Assembly: GCA_034178705.1 (NCBI GenBank)
Contig: JAXFQY010000048.1
Coordinates: 1 to 64,000 of the forward strand
DNA length: 64,000 bases
Direction of reading: 5' to 3'
Source: RUG12395 sp034178705
GTDB lineage: Bacteria; Bacillota; Clostridia; Oscillospirales; CAG-272
Shown here: piece by piece, positions 51,673-59,668 of the stretch
How the letters are laid out: each line of letters begins with the position of its first letter
Numbering within the stretch: position 1 is the stretch's first letter
Translations under genes and position numbers: made by a program
Notes under the pieces: generated by a model
Databases searched by the model: none
Seen by the model: only the letters and a program-made list of their open reading frames with translations
What the model was told of the DNA's origin: nothing

Positions 51673-52872
51673 TCAGAACGCGGTGTTCAAAAGGGTGATG
51701 CCGTCGATTTTAATATCGAAATAAGGAGCAGAGCGCTTAACGGACTCATCAAAATAACCGTTTGTTACAACCTTGGTATCGGGAGTATATGCCTCATCGG
51801 TATCGACATCGGCCATGTGATCAGCGGAAAGCGGCTGACCGTTTACGGTAAAGGTGGAAAGATCGAAAACATGGAGAGAACCGTCAAGGAACTTTGCTTT
51901 TGCAGCCTCAATGGCTTCCTTAGTGCCCTTGGCCGCAACCTTTTCATTGATCTCGGAGAGAACAACCGCGCCCTCCTTGATACCGCCGCACCAGTCAGCG
52001 GGGATTGCAGTACCGTCCATCGCCGCCTTGATTACCATCTCCATATAAGGAGCCCAGTTGATAGCGGAAGAAATGATGAAGGTGTTCGGGCAGGCAGCAA
52101 CGGTGGAACCGTTGTAGGAAACATTCGGGATACCGTTGGTCTCACAAGCGGTCGGAGCGCCCATGGAGTCAGCATGCTGAGAAATGAGCTTGCAACCGTT
52201 TGCAATCAAAGTGTTTGCTGCTTCCTTCTCTGCAGCCTCATCATACCAGCTGGAGGTAAAGGAAACTTCCATGGTCACAGTCGGGCAAACGCTTCTCGCG
52301 CCGAGGAAGAAAGCGGTGTAACCGGAAATAACCTCTGCATAGGTATAGGCACCGACATAGCCGATCTTTGCCTCATCCTTCGAGAACTTACCGGCATCAA
52401 TCATCTCATTGAGCTTCATGCCTGCGGCAATACCGGCAAGATAACGACCCTCATAAATAGAAGCGAATGCGTTGTGGTAGTTGGAAAGACCCTCTGTGTG
52501 CGCACGGGTACCGGTTGCATGGCAGAACTGAACGTTCGGGAATTTCTTTGCCGCCTGAATCATATACGGTTCATGACCGAAGGAGTCTGCAAAAACAAGA
52601 GAGCACCCCGAGTCAACAAGGTCAGCGGCAGCATCATAGCACTCCTGACCCTCTTTGATGTTTGTCTTCAGGATAACCTGATCATCACTGAGGCCGAGGT
52701 TCTTCTGCGCAGTTTTTACAGCATTGATGAAGTTAAGGTCATAGGTAGAGTTTTCGTCATGCAGGAAAATGAAACCGACCTTGAACGACGTGTCGGATCC
52801 GCAGGATCCAAGCAGGGCGGCGCAGCCGAGCATCATGACCGCGGCAAGAAGGAACGCAAAAAGCTTCTTCAT
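51673..52872 (-). CDS. BMP family nucleoside-binding lipoprotein
   Basis: A 399-residue lipoprotein with lipobox LGSC and lipid-attachment Cys24. The body is of the Bmp (basic membrane protein) fold: VGFIFLHDENSTYDLNF at the start, ADSFGHEPYMIQAA and FFLGARSVCPTVTMEVSF inside. Such proteins bind purine nucleosides. GGAG precedes the ATG. It is the first gene of the operon and lies under the purine riboswitch, which links it to guanine or a related purine. Confidence 0.92.
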   Translation of the reverse strand: MKKLFAFLLAAVMMLGCAALLGSCGSDTSFKVGFIFLHDENSTYDLNFINAVKTAQKNLGLSDDQVILKTNIKEGQECYDAAADLVDSGCSLVFADSFGHEPYMIQAAKKFPNVQFCHATGTRAHTEGLSNYHNAFASIYEGRYLAGIAAGMKLNEMIDAGKFSKDEAKIGYVGAYTYAEVISGYTAFFLGARSVCPTVTMEVSFTSSWYDEAAEKEAANTLIANGCKLISQHADSMGAPTACETNGIPNVSYNGSTVAACPNTFIISSAINWAPYMEMVIKAAMDGTAIPADWCGGIKEGAVVLSEINEKVAAKGTKEAIEAAKAKFLDGSLHVFDLSTFTVNGQPLSADHMADVDTDEAYTPDTKVVTNGYFDESVKRSAPYFDIKIDGITLLNTAF

Positions 52873-52937
52873 TTTGTTTCTCCTATTATAATGAAAATAA
52901 AATAATGTATGTGAAAGCCCGAAGGCGATTCACCAAA

Positions 52938-52966
52938 AGAAAAAACAGACTCCAAAAAAGCCTGTT
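52938..52966 (-). terminator. riboswitch expression-platform terminator
   Basis: A 7-bp stem with one G-U pair (52944-52950 with 52960-52966) followed on the minus strand by a T-run. It lies 60 nt after the aptamer and before the start codon, as expected for a transcription-stopping purine riboswitch. Confidence 0.7.
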
Positions 52967-53027
52967 TCCAACACAAATGCGAAAAGCACAAGAAAACCGC
53001 GGATAAACAGCGGTAGGTGTGCCGATA

Positions 53028-53090
53028 CCAATAGTCGCAACTGCGGTGTGCGGTAGAAACATTCGGACCATTACTTCGAATCTATATTGG
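53028..53090 (-). promoter_or_regulatory. purine riboswitch aptamer (guanine class)
   Basis: Read on the minus strand, P1 is CCAATA with TATTGG (perfect 6 bp). The P2 stem is ATTCG/CGAAT and P3 is CGCA/TGCG. The junction between P2 and P3 carries UUUCUACC, the hallmark of purine aptamers. The residue equivalent to C74 is C in GACTAT, so guanine or hypoxanthine is expected, not adenine. The loops are unusual: L2 reads GTAATGG and L3 CCGCAG in place of the common GATATGG and CCGTAAA. It precedes a nucleoside transporter and follows xpt, a classic context. Confidence 0.88.
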
Positions 53091-53116
53091 AAACGCGATA
53101 TTCAATTAACGCAATT

Positions 53117-53146
53117 ATTATAGCATGGAAAAATGGAAATTTGCAA
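53117..53146 (-). promoter_or_regulatory. promoter of the nucleoside transporter operon
   Basis: On the minus strand TTGCAA (53141-53146) and TATAAT (53117-53122) with an 18-bp spacer, about 27 bp before the aptamer. Confidence 0.7.
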
Positions 53147-53168
53147 GTAGCAAAAAGTCACAATATGT

Positions 53169-53209
53169 CGGTTTTGTGAAGGTCGGTTTTGACGATGTTC
53201 ACAAAACCG
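53169..53209 (-). terminator. long hairpin after xpt
   Basis: A perfect 12-bp inverted repeat (53169-53180 with 53198-53209) just beyond the xpt stop codon. No immediate T-run, so it may act in message stability or weak termination. Confidence 0.5.
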
Positions 53210-53211
53210 TC

Positions 53212-53796
53212 TTATTCGCAAAAGGTCAGCGCCCCATCCTCGGACATGGAAGCAATGCGTGCCAGGCTTTCTACCCGTATCCCGCGTGAGCGGATCAGGG
53301 CACCGCCGGACTGGTAAGCCTTCTCAATAATCACACCGCAACCGACGACCGAAGCACCCGCCTGTTCGCAGAGAGAAAGGAGGGCGTTCAGGGCATTCCC
53401 TTCCGCTAAGAAGTCATCAAGAATCAGTACCCGGTCATTCGGAGTAAGATAGCGGGAAGAAACGGAAAGCTCATAAACCTTCCCCTTAGTATAGGAGCGG
53501 CAGGCAGCACGGTAACGGGAATCCCCGCCCGCGTTCGAGCCGACTGTCTTTTTTGCAAACAGCACCTCACAGCGGAAATGTTCTGCGGCAAGGCAGGCAA
53601 CCGCGATTCCGGATGCTTCGACCGTTAAGATTTTGTTTACACCGCTGTCGGAAAAACGGCGGAAGAACTCCTTCCCCGCTTCCTGAAGAAGGGGGACATC
53701 GATCTGGTGATTCAAAAAACAGTCAACCTTCAACACATCCCCGGGAAGTACCTCACCGCATGCGCGGATTTTATCCTCAATCAGCTTCATGTCCAC
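53212..53796 (-). CDS. xpt: xanthine phosphoribosyltransferase
   Basis: A 194-residue type I phosphoribosyltransferase converting xanthine (and guanine) with PRPP to XMP. The PRPP loop is RVLILDDFLAEGNALNALL; LKVDCFLNHQIDVPLL and VSSRYLTPNDRVLI are family blocks. It lies between deoD and the riboswitch-controlled transporter. No second aptamer was seen in the 120 bp upstream of it. Confidence 0.93.
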   Translation of the reverse strand: MDMKLIEDKIRACGEVLPGDVLKVDCFLNHQIDVPLLQEAGKEFFRRFSDSGVNKILTVEASGIAVACLAAEHFRCEVLFAKKTVGSNAGGDSRYRAACRSYTKGKVYELSVSSRYLTPNDRVLILDDFLAEGNALNALLSLCEQAGASVVGCGVIIEKAYQSGGALIRSRGIRVESLARIASMSEDGALTFCE

Positions 53797-53917
53797 CTCA
53801 CTGCGTCAGATCCTGTCGGAATATTCAACATGATAGCATACCGCAATCCGAAAAGCAAGAGGGAAAGCAGATTTTGACAAGTGAATCCGGGAGACAAGCA
53901 AGCGGCACCGACCATAG

Positions 53918-54637
53918 TTATACATGAAGTGCTGTATTGAGAGCCGCCTCTATCATCTGCGTAAAGGTGCTTTGCCGTTCCTCCGCCGTTGTCGCACAGC
54001 CGGTAAACACCTCATCGGAAACGGTCAGGATTCCGAGGGCACGCTTCTTCGCCCTTGCCGCAGTGAGGTAGAGCGCGGCACACTCCATCTCGACGCACAT
54101 GACGCCGAGAGCAGCAAACCGCGATGATTGGTCAGGGTCGTCGCTGTAAAAGGTATCGCTGGAGAGCACATTACCTACGTGCACGACGGCACCGAGCTTC
54201 TCCGCCTCCTCCTTTGCCGCACAAAGAAGTCCGAAATCCGCAATGGGTGCGACCGAGCCGGGAACCCGGTACTGAGCGGCAAACGATGAGTTTGTCGATG
54301 CTGCCTGGGCAAGCACAATGTCCCGGATCCGGACATCCGGCTGAAAGGAACCGGCAGAGCCTACACGGAAAATCGCTTCAACGCCGAAAATATGATAGAG
54401 TTCCCAACTGTAAATTCCAATCGACGGCATTCCCATGCCGCTTGCCATAACCGATACGGGCGTTCCCTTCCACTTTCCTGTATAGCCATGAACACCGCGA
54501 ACATCGTTGACCAGACGTGCATCCTCCAAAAAGGTCTTTGCAATAAACTCCGAACGCAGAGGGTCCCCGGGCATCAGGACAACAGGGGCAAAATCTCCGG
54601 GCTTAGCGTTGATATGGGGAGTGGGATATTCGGGCAT
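53918..54637 (-). CDS. deoD: purine nucleoside phosphorylase, DeoD type
   Basis: A 239-residue hexameric phosphorylase cleaving purine nucleosides to base and (deoxy)ribose 1-phosphate. PTPHINAKPGDFAPVVLMPGDPLR at the start, VFGVEAIFRVGSAGSFQ-like middle and VEMECAALYLTAARAKKRALGILTVSDE are the typical segments. With xpt and the transporter it completes uptake and salvage of purines: import, phosphorolysis, and base phosphoribosylation. Confidence 0.93.
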   Translation of the reverse strand: MPEYPTPHINAKPGDFAPVVLMPGDPLRSEFIAKTFLEDARLVNDVRGVHGYTGKWKGTPVSVMASGMGMPSIGIYSWELYHIFGVEAIFRVGSAGSFQPDVRIRDIVLAQAASTNSSFAAQYRVPGSVAPIADFGLLCAAKEEAEKLGAVVHVGNVLSSDTFYSDDPDQSSRFAALGVMCVEMECAALYLTAARAKKRALGILTVSDEVFTGCATTAEERQSTFTQMIEAALNTALHV

Positions 54638-54821
54638 AGCATTACCGCCTTTCCGTTTGTTTTAGGTGTTATCATTTTAACAACTTTCCAGCTTTTTGTC
54701 AAGGCAGGCAAGAATTCCTGCAGAACATTCCGGAAAGCACCCAAAAAAAATTTGTTCAAAGGAATTATTCTCTCATTTTATCAAAAAATCATCGGTTTCT
54801 TACAAAAAATCCATTCTTCTC

Positions 54822-54850
54822 TTGCGTTGTCATGGACATTGTGATATATT
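54822..54850 (+). promoter_or_regulatory. possible promoter for etfB-etfA-lctD
   Basis: TTGCGT (54822-54827) and TATATT (54845-54850) with a 17-bp spacer. The -35 is poor, so another factor or site may be involved. The 272 bp between deoD and etfB hold nothing else recognised. Confidence 0.4.
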
Positions 54851-54909
54851 GGATATGTTCTATTGGATATTACACAGGCAGCCAAAAAGCTGCCGGGAAA
54901 GGAATCAGC

Positions 54910-55698
54910 ATGAATATCGTTGTGTGTATCAAGCAGGTCCCGGACACGAACAAAGTCGAAGTCGACCCTGTTACCGGTGTACTCAAACGCAACGGCGTCG
55001 ACTCCAAGATGAACCCCTATGACCTGTATGCGATCGAATGCGCCATGCGTCTCAAGGAGGCGACGGACGGGAAAGTCACGGTGCTTTCCATGGGTCCGCC
55101 TCAGGCTGAAGCGGTCATCCGTGAAGCATACTCTCTCGGAGCGGATGACGGAATACTGCTCACCGACCGTGCCTTTGCCGGTGCAGACGTACTGGCAACC
55201 AGCAGAGCCCTCTCCGAAGGCATCCGCCTTGCGGGAGAATTTGATCTTGTCCTCTGCGGGAAGCAGAGTACGGATGGCGACACCGCACAGGTTGGGCCGG
55301 AGATATCCGAATGGCTTTCCCTTCCGTCCGTTACCAATGTCACGGAAATTATTTCCCACGATTCAGAAACCATTACCGTTCGCCGCGAACTCCCAACCGC
55401 GTCTGAGACCCTTCGCCTCCGCTTCCCCTGCCTGCTTTCCGTCGATAAGGATATTTTTATCCCGCGTCTCCCCTCTTACCTGAAAAAAAAGGCTACAAAG
55501 GATCGTCCGGTACGTTATGTCTCCCTGAAGGATCTTCCGGACGCGGACCCCTCACACTACGGTCTGAACGGATCACCGACGCAGGTACAGCGCATTTTTC
55601 CCCCGGCTGTCAACGACAGCAGAGAAACCTGGACCGGTAGCGAGGAGAAAACAGCAAAGCAGCTCGCGGATAAGCTCAAAGAGCTGAAATTCATTTAA
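54910..55698 (+). CDS. etfB: electron transfer flavoprotein beta subunit
   Basis: A 262-residue EtfB. Family blocks: MNIVVCIKQVPDTNKVEVDP, LSMGPPQAEAVIREAYSLGADD and the STDGDTAQVGPEISEWL region that contacts AMP or bifurcating FAD. AAAGGA precedes the ATG at 54910. First gene of etfB-etfA-lctD, the order known for the lactate dehydrogenase/Etf complex of acetogens. It should carry the FAD at which electrons from NADH-linked and ferredoxin-linked reactions are joined. Confidence 0.92.
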   Translation: MNIVVCIKQVPDTNKVEVDPVTGVLKRNGVDSKMNPYDLYAIECAMRLKEATDGKVTVLSMGPPQAEAVIREAYSLGADDGILLTDRAFAGADVLATSRALSEGIRLAGEFDLVLCGKQSTDGDTAQVGPEISEWLSLPSVTNVTEIISHDSETITVRRELPTASETLRLRFPCLLSVDKDIFIPRLPSYLKKKATKDRPVRYVSLKDLPDADPSHYGLNGSPTQVQRIFPPAVNDSRETWTGSEEKTAKQLADKLKELKFI

Positions 55699-55712
55699 GG
55701 GAGGGAGAAATA

Positions 55713-56900
55713 ATGCCGAGACTTGAATTTCATCCGGAAAAGATTCCGGATATGCAGGCGTTTCTGAAGCTTTGCCCCTTCGGCGCACTGAGCGAAAAGG
55801 ACGGCAAAGTAGAGGCCAGCGCAGCTTGCAAAATGTGCCGACTCTGTGTAAAAAAAGGGCCGGAAGGTGCCGCGCTCTATATTGAAGACGAAAAAAAACC
55901 AACAATTGATAAAAGTGCATGGAACGGTGTGGCCGTATATGTCGATCATGAAGGTGAAACCATACACCCGGTAACCTTCGAACTGATCGGAAAGGCGCGA
56001 GAACTTGCTAAAAAGTCGGGGCAGCCGGTCCGCGCTGTTTTCATCGGTCATGGGGTTGGGGAAAGCGCAAAAGAGCTTCTCCATTACGGAATCGACGAGG
56101 TCTTGGTTTACGATGATCCGGCGCTGCGCGATTACATACCCGAGCTTTATACCGCCGTTATGGAGGATTGCGTCAAAAAAACAAAGCCCTGTGCAATTCT
56201 TGTAGGCGCCACGACCACAGGAAGAGAGCTTGCGCCGCGTATTGCGGCACGCTTCCGGACCGGCCTGACGGCGGACTGCACGATCCTTGACATGACGGAG
56301 GAGGGGGATCTCATTCAGATCCGACCTGCGTTCGGCGGCAACATTATGGCACAGATTGTCACGCCGAACCATCGCCCCCAAATGGCAACAGTCCGCTATA
56401 AAGTTATGAATGCCCCTGAGCGTGCGGAGGAGGAAACCGGCAGAATCGTTCCCTGCCCGATTGACCCCGCGCTTCTCCGGACGACCACAGAGATTCTTTC
56501 CATCTCCCCCAAGGAAAAAGTCCGCACAATCGAAAGTGCTGACGTCATTGTTGCGGTAGGCAGAGGTCTGAAATCCAAAGACGACCTTGACAGCATCCGT
56601 CATCTTGCCTCTCTTCTCGGTGCAGAGATCGCCTGCACAAGGCCCCTTGTTGAAGCCGGATGGCTGGACGCCAAACATCAGATCGGTCTCTCCGGCAGAA
56701 CCGTACGTCCAAAACTGATTCTCTGCTTCGGCATTTCGGGTGCTGTGCAATTTGCCGCCGGAATGAACAACTCCGATGTGATCTTTGCGGTGAACCGGGA
56801 CGAGAAAGCCCCGATCTTCAAGGTCGCAAACTACGGAATCGTCGGAGATCTCTACGAAATCGTTCCGCGGCTTATCCGGCAGATTGAGGAGGAGAGATAA
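55713..56900 (+). CDS. etfA: electron transfer flavoprotein alpha subunit with N-terminal ferredoxin domain
   Basis: A 395-residue EtfA. The first 60 residues hold a [4Fe-4S] motif: Cys21 in LCPFGALSEKDG and Cys39, Cys42, Cys45 in CKMCRLC. The usual EtfA body follows, with the FAD-binding C-terminus GLSGRTVRPKLILCFGISG and AAGMNNSDVIFAVNRD. The iron-sulfur extension is found in Etf proteins of lactate dehydrogenase and caffeyl-CoA type bifurcating complexes. It starts 14 bp after etfB. Confidence 0.92.
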   Translation: MPRLEFHPEKIPDMQAFLKLCPFGALSEKDGKVEASAACKMCRLCVKKGPEGAALYIEDEKKPTIDKSAWNGVAVYVDHEGETIHPVTFELIGKARELAKKSGQPVRAVFIGHGVGESAKELLHYGIDEVLVYDDPALRDYIPELYTAVMEDCVKKTKPCAILVGATTTGRELAPRIAARFRTGLTADCTILDMTEEGDLIQIRPAFGGNIMAQIVTPNHRPQMATVRYKVMNAPERAEEETGRIVPCPIDPALLRTTTEILSISPKEKVRTIESADVIVAVGRGLKSKDDLDSIRHLASLLGAEIACTRPLVEAGWLDAKHQIGLSGRTVRPKLILCFGISGAVQFAAGMNNSDVIFAVNRDEKAPIFKVANYGIVGDLYEIVPRLIRQIEEER

Positions 56901-56901
56901 A

Positions 56902-58287
56902 ATGTTTGAAAGAACCTATTATGACGCCATTTCCCGCATGATCGGCGATCCGGAGCGTGTCCTCTACGGCACGGACATCAAGGAAGAATATTCCCATGAC
57001 GAGCTCGGCGGAACACACAGCGAGCCGGACCTGGTCGTTCGCGTTCTCTCCGCGGAAGAAATCAGCGCTGTCTGCAAATACGCAAACGACCGCCGGATTC
57101 CCGTAACGGTCCGCGGCAGCGGGACCGGTCTTGTCGGCTCCTGCGTCCCCGTCGCGCACGGGATTATCCTTGATACAACCCTGATGAACCATATTCTGGA
57201 GCTTGACGAAGAGAATCTGACCGTAACTGTCGAGCCCGGCGTTCTTTTGATGGAGCTTTCCAAATATGTTGAAGAGCACAATCTGTTCTATCCCCCGGAT
57301 CCGGGAGAAAAATCCGCAACGATCGGAGGAAACATCAGCACAAACGCGGGCGGCATGCGCGCTGTAAAATACGGCGTCACACGAGACTACGTCAGAGAAC
57401 TGGAGGTTGTCCTTATGGACGGCCGTATTCTCCGATTTGGCGGAAAAATCGTGAAGAACAGCTCGGGCTACGATCTGAAGGACCTGATTATCGGCAGCGA
57501 AGGAACACTTGCAGTCATTACCAAAGCGATCCTGAAGCTTCTCCCGCTCCCCCAAAAAACAGTCAGCCTTCTGATTCCCTTCCCGGATATTACCGCAGCA
57601 ATCAAGACGGTTCCCGCAATAATCAAGGCAAGATGCATTCCGACCGCAATCGAATTCATGCAGCGCGAGGTCATTCTTGACGCCGAAAGCTATCTCGGCA
57701 GTAAATTTCCGGATTCCTCCGCTGACGCCTATCTGCTTCTCAAATTTGACGGTGCAGATTCCCGAGAAATTGAAGGATATTACGAAAGCGCCGCACAGAT
57801 CTGCCTGGAGCATGGCGCAAAGGACATCTTCATTTCTGATACCGCGGAGCGCGATGAAACCATTTGGAAGGCGCGCGGTGCCTTTCTTGAGGCAATCAAA
57901 AGTTCGACAACAGACATGGACGAGGTTGATGTTGTTGTTCCGCGCAGCAGCGTAGCGGAAATGGTGGAGTTCTCCCACCGCCTACAGGAGAAGGTGGGGG
58001 CGCGCATCAAATGCTTCGGACACGCAGGTGACGGAAATCTTCATATCTATGTGCTGAAGGACGACCTTGGAGACGGAGAATGGACGGAGAAGCTCGGCGC
58101 TGCTATGGATGAAATGTACGCGAAAGCCAAATCCCTCTCGGGTGAGGTTTCCGGTGAGCATGGCATCGGTTTTGCCAAGAAACCGTATCTGGCCCGTTCC
58201 CTTGCCTCGGAAAATCTTGAGCTGATGCGCGGCATCAAAGCGGTTTTCGATCCGAATAATCTTCTGAATCCCGGCAAAATTTTCTGA
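56902..58287 (+). CDS. FAD-dependent lactate dehydrogenase subunit, GlcD/LctD type
   Basis: A 461-residue FAD-linked oxidase. The FAD-binding PCMH domain has VRGSGTGLVGSCVPVAHG and PPDPGEKSATIGGNISTNAGG; the C-terminal cap carries the metal-binding KCFGHAGDGNLHIYV and SGEHGIGFAKKPYL motifs. It begins 1 nt after etfA, with GGAGGAG upstream at 56887-56895. In Acetobacterium LctBCD, the same three-gene order couples lactate oxidation by NAD+ to ferredoxin oxidation; that role is inferred here. No lactate permease or LctA regulator is adjacent. Confidence 0.88.
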   Translation: MFERTYYDAISRMIGDPERVLYGTDIKEEYSHDELGGTHSEPDLVVRVLSAEEISAVCKYANDRRIPVTVRGSGTGLVGSCVPVAHGIILDTTLMNHILELDEENLTVTVEPGVLLMELSKYVEEHNLFYPPDPGEKSATIGGNISTNAGGMRAVKYGVTRDYVRELEVVLMDGRILRFGGKIVKNSSGYDLKDLIIGSEGTLAVITKAILKLLPLPQKTVSLLIPFPDITAAIKTVPAIIKARCIPTAIEFMQREVILDAESYLGSKFPDSSADAYLLLKFDGADSREIEGYYESAAQICLEHGAKDIFISDTAERDETIWKARGAFLEAIKSSTTDMDEVDVVVPRSSVAEMVEFSHRLQEKVGARIKCFGHAGDGNLHIYVLKDDLGDGEWTEKLGAAMDEMYAKAKSLSGEVSGEHGIGFAKKPYLARSLASENLELMRGIKAVFDPNNLLNPGKIF

Positions 58288-58300
58288 CGGGAATATAAGG

Positions 58301-58341
58301 CAGAAAGCCCCGGAAAGATCACTCCTTTCCGGGGCCTTCTG
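58301..58341. terminator. bidirectional terminator
   Basis: A perfect 11-bp GC-rich stem (58307-58317 with 58325-58335) extended by further pairing, between convergent lctD-type and cotJC genes, followed by GTCTTTTCTC on the plus strand. Confidence 0.85.
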
Positions 58342-58362
58342 TCTTTTCTCGTTTTTCCCTTC

Positions 58363-58968
58363 TCAACTTCTTCCACGGTCAATGGAAGGGTTAAAAGCAT
58401 AGAAATTTTTACAGTCCAAGCGATCCTGTGCGATTCGCATGGCATCACCGAAGCGTTGAAAATGAACAATCTCCCGCTCACGAAGGAATCGGATCGGATC
58501 CTTCACATCCGGATCGTCGACAAGCCGAAGTATATTATCGTAGGTTACGCGCGCCTTCTGCTCTGCTGCGAGATCCTCGGTAATATCGGCAAGCACGTCT
58601 CCCTTAACACCGATGGCCGATGCACTGAAGGGCGTCCCGCTGGCTGCCTGCGGATATACGCTGGTCGTATGATCCACAAAATAGGTGTCAAATCCGGAAC
58701 GCTTGATTTCCGCGGGAGTGAGGTTCCGTGTCAGCTGATAGACAATTGCGCTGACCATTTCAATATGTCCCAGTTCCTCTACGCCGATATCGGTCAGCAA
58801 ACCGATAATCTCATTATAGGGCATTGAATAGCGCTGCTGCAAATATCTGAGAGAGGCACCAAGCTCCCCGTCCGGTCCTCCCACCTGAGAAATAATGATT
58901 TTCGCCAGCGCCGGATTCGGATTTTTGATTTTTACCGGATACTGCAGTTTTTTTTCATATAAAAACAT
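58363..58968 (-). CDS. cotJC: spore coat protein CotJC, manganese catalase fold
   Basis: A 201-residue protein of the Mn-catalase/CotJC family. SQVGGPDGELGASLRYLQQR and GVEELGHIEMVSAIVYQLT provide the Glu/His metal ligands of the ferritin-like fold, and TEDLAAEQKARVTYDNIL the second set. CotJC is a minor coat component in Bacillus. It is the last gene of cotJA-cotJB-cotJC, directly after cotJB. Confidence 0.92.
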   Translation of the reverse strand: MFLYEKKLQYPVKIKNPNPALAKIIISQVGGPDGELGASLRYLQQRYSMPYNEIIGLLTDIGVEELGHIEMVSAIVYQLTRNLTPAEIKRSGFDTYFVDHTTSVYPQAASGTPFSASAIGVKGDVLADITEDLAAEQKARVTYDNILRLVDDPDVKDPIRFLREREIVHFQRFGDAMRIAQDRLDCKNFYAFNPSIDRGRS

Positions 58969-59223
58969 TCAGTTCGCCTCACTTTCCCACGGCCACGGGC
59001 CGTCGATCCAATCCCATCTCTCGCCGTTGGAAGTAAATTGGGAGAGCGGTCCGTATTTTGCTTCGTACTCCTCGGACAGGCGCTCTGTCTCTTCCTGCAT
59101 TTGCCTATAATAGGCAAGTGCTTCTTCATCTGTCGGATAAGCATCGAGATACAGCACCGTTTCCCAGAGCGCAAACTGCGCTTCCTGCATGGTATTTCTG
59201 GCTTTCATCTGCTCAGCATTCAT
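58969..59223 (-). CDS. cotJB: spore coat protein CotJB
   Basis: An 84-residue acidic helical protein with the CotJB pattern: QEAQFALWETVLYLDAYPTDEEALAYY in the first half and an aromatic end rich in Trp (WDWIDGPWPWE). The start at 59223 overlaps the cotJA stop by 1 nt (TGATG), so the pair is translationally coupled. A longer in-frame ATG at 59244 lies within cotJA; the GGGGG-rich site upstream favours 59223. Confidence 0.85.
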   Translation of the reverse strand: MNAEQMKARNTMQEAQFALWETVLYLDAYPTDEEALAYYRQMQEETERLSEEYEAKYGPLSQFTSNGERWDWIDGPWPWESEAN

Positions 59224-59540
59224 CAAGCCATACCCCCTTTCCAAGGGAGATCAAGTGCGCGGAAAAGCGTCCCTCGGTAGAAGGCCTCCGGCGGGGGATA
59301 AAGCCCGGTAAAGCTCTGCTTCGGAGAATATACCGCGGCAAGGGATGGATTTCCTCCGCAGCCTTCCGGCACAACGGAGCAATTGTCAGCTACCGGCGCT
59401 CCGCTGCAGTCATACCGCATTCTGGCCGGTTCAGCGTTTGCTTTTACGGATTGCTGCTGCATGTATTGCCGGCGCATTCCGTTCTGCTGCATTCCTCGCT
59501 GACGGGGCGTGCGGTAATCTTCATTCGAATATCTGATCAT
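59223..59540 (-). CDS. cotJA: spore coat-associated protein CotJA
   Basis: A 105-residue protein. The C-terminal 50 residues fit CotJA (SLAAVYSPKQSFTGLYPPPE then FYRGTLFRALDLPWKGG). The N-terminal half is longer than in Bacillus CotJA and rich in Gln, Arg and Met. AAGGAG lies 5 nt before the ATG. A CATAAGAT element about 50 nt upstream resembles mother-cell sigma -10 boxes, but this is weak evidence. Confidence 0.82.
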   Translation of the reverse strand: MIRYSNEDYRTPRQRGMQQNGMRRQYMQQQSVKANAEPARMRYDCSGAPVADNCSVVPEGCGGNPSLAAVYSPKQSFTGLYPPPEAFYRGTLFRALDLPWKGGMA

Positions 59541-59618
59541 ATTTTCTCCTTTTTGTGATGAGTGATCTTGCCTATTTTCATCTTATGCCTTCAAAGCACG
59601 ATCTGTCATACATAAAAA

Positions 59619-59648
59619 TTGAAAACCGGTTAACAATAGTGGTACAAT
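59619..59648 (+). promoter_or_regulatory. promoter for the SLH protein gene
   Basis: TTGAAA (59619-59624) and TACAAT (59643-59648) with an 18-bp spacer, 20 bp before the start codon. Confidence 0.6.
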
Positions 59649-59668
59649 CTCTTTCTTGAGGAGTCAAA

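Noticed and set aside
54638..54909. Rex operator upstream of etfB
   Set aside because: Only a half-site-like TTGTGA was visible and the full inverted repeat is missing.
55695..57978. Long minus-strand frames across etfA and the lctD-type gene
   Set aside because: Antisense to well-supported genes and without ribosome binding sites.
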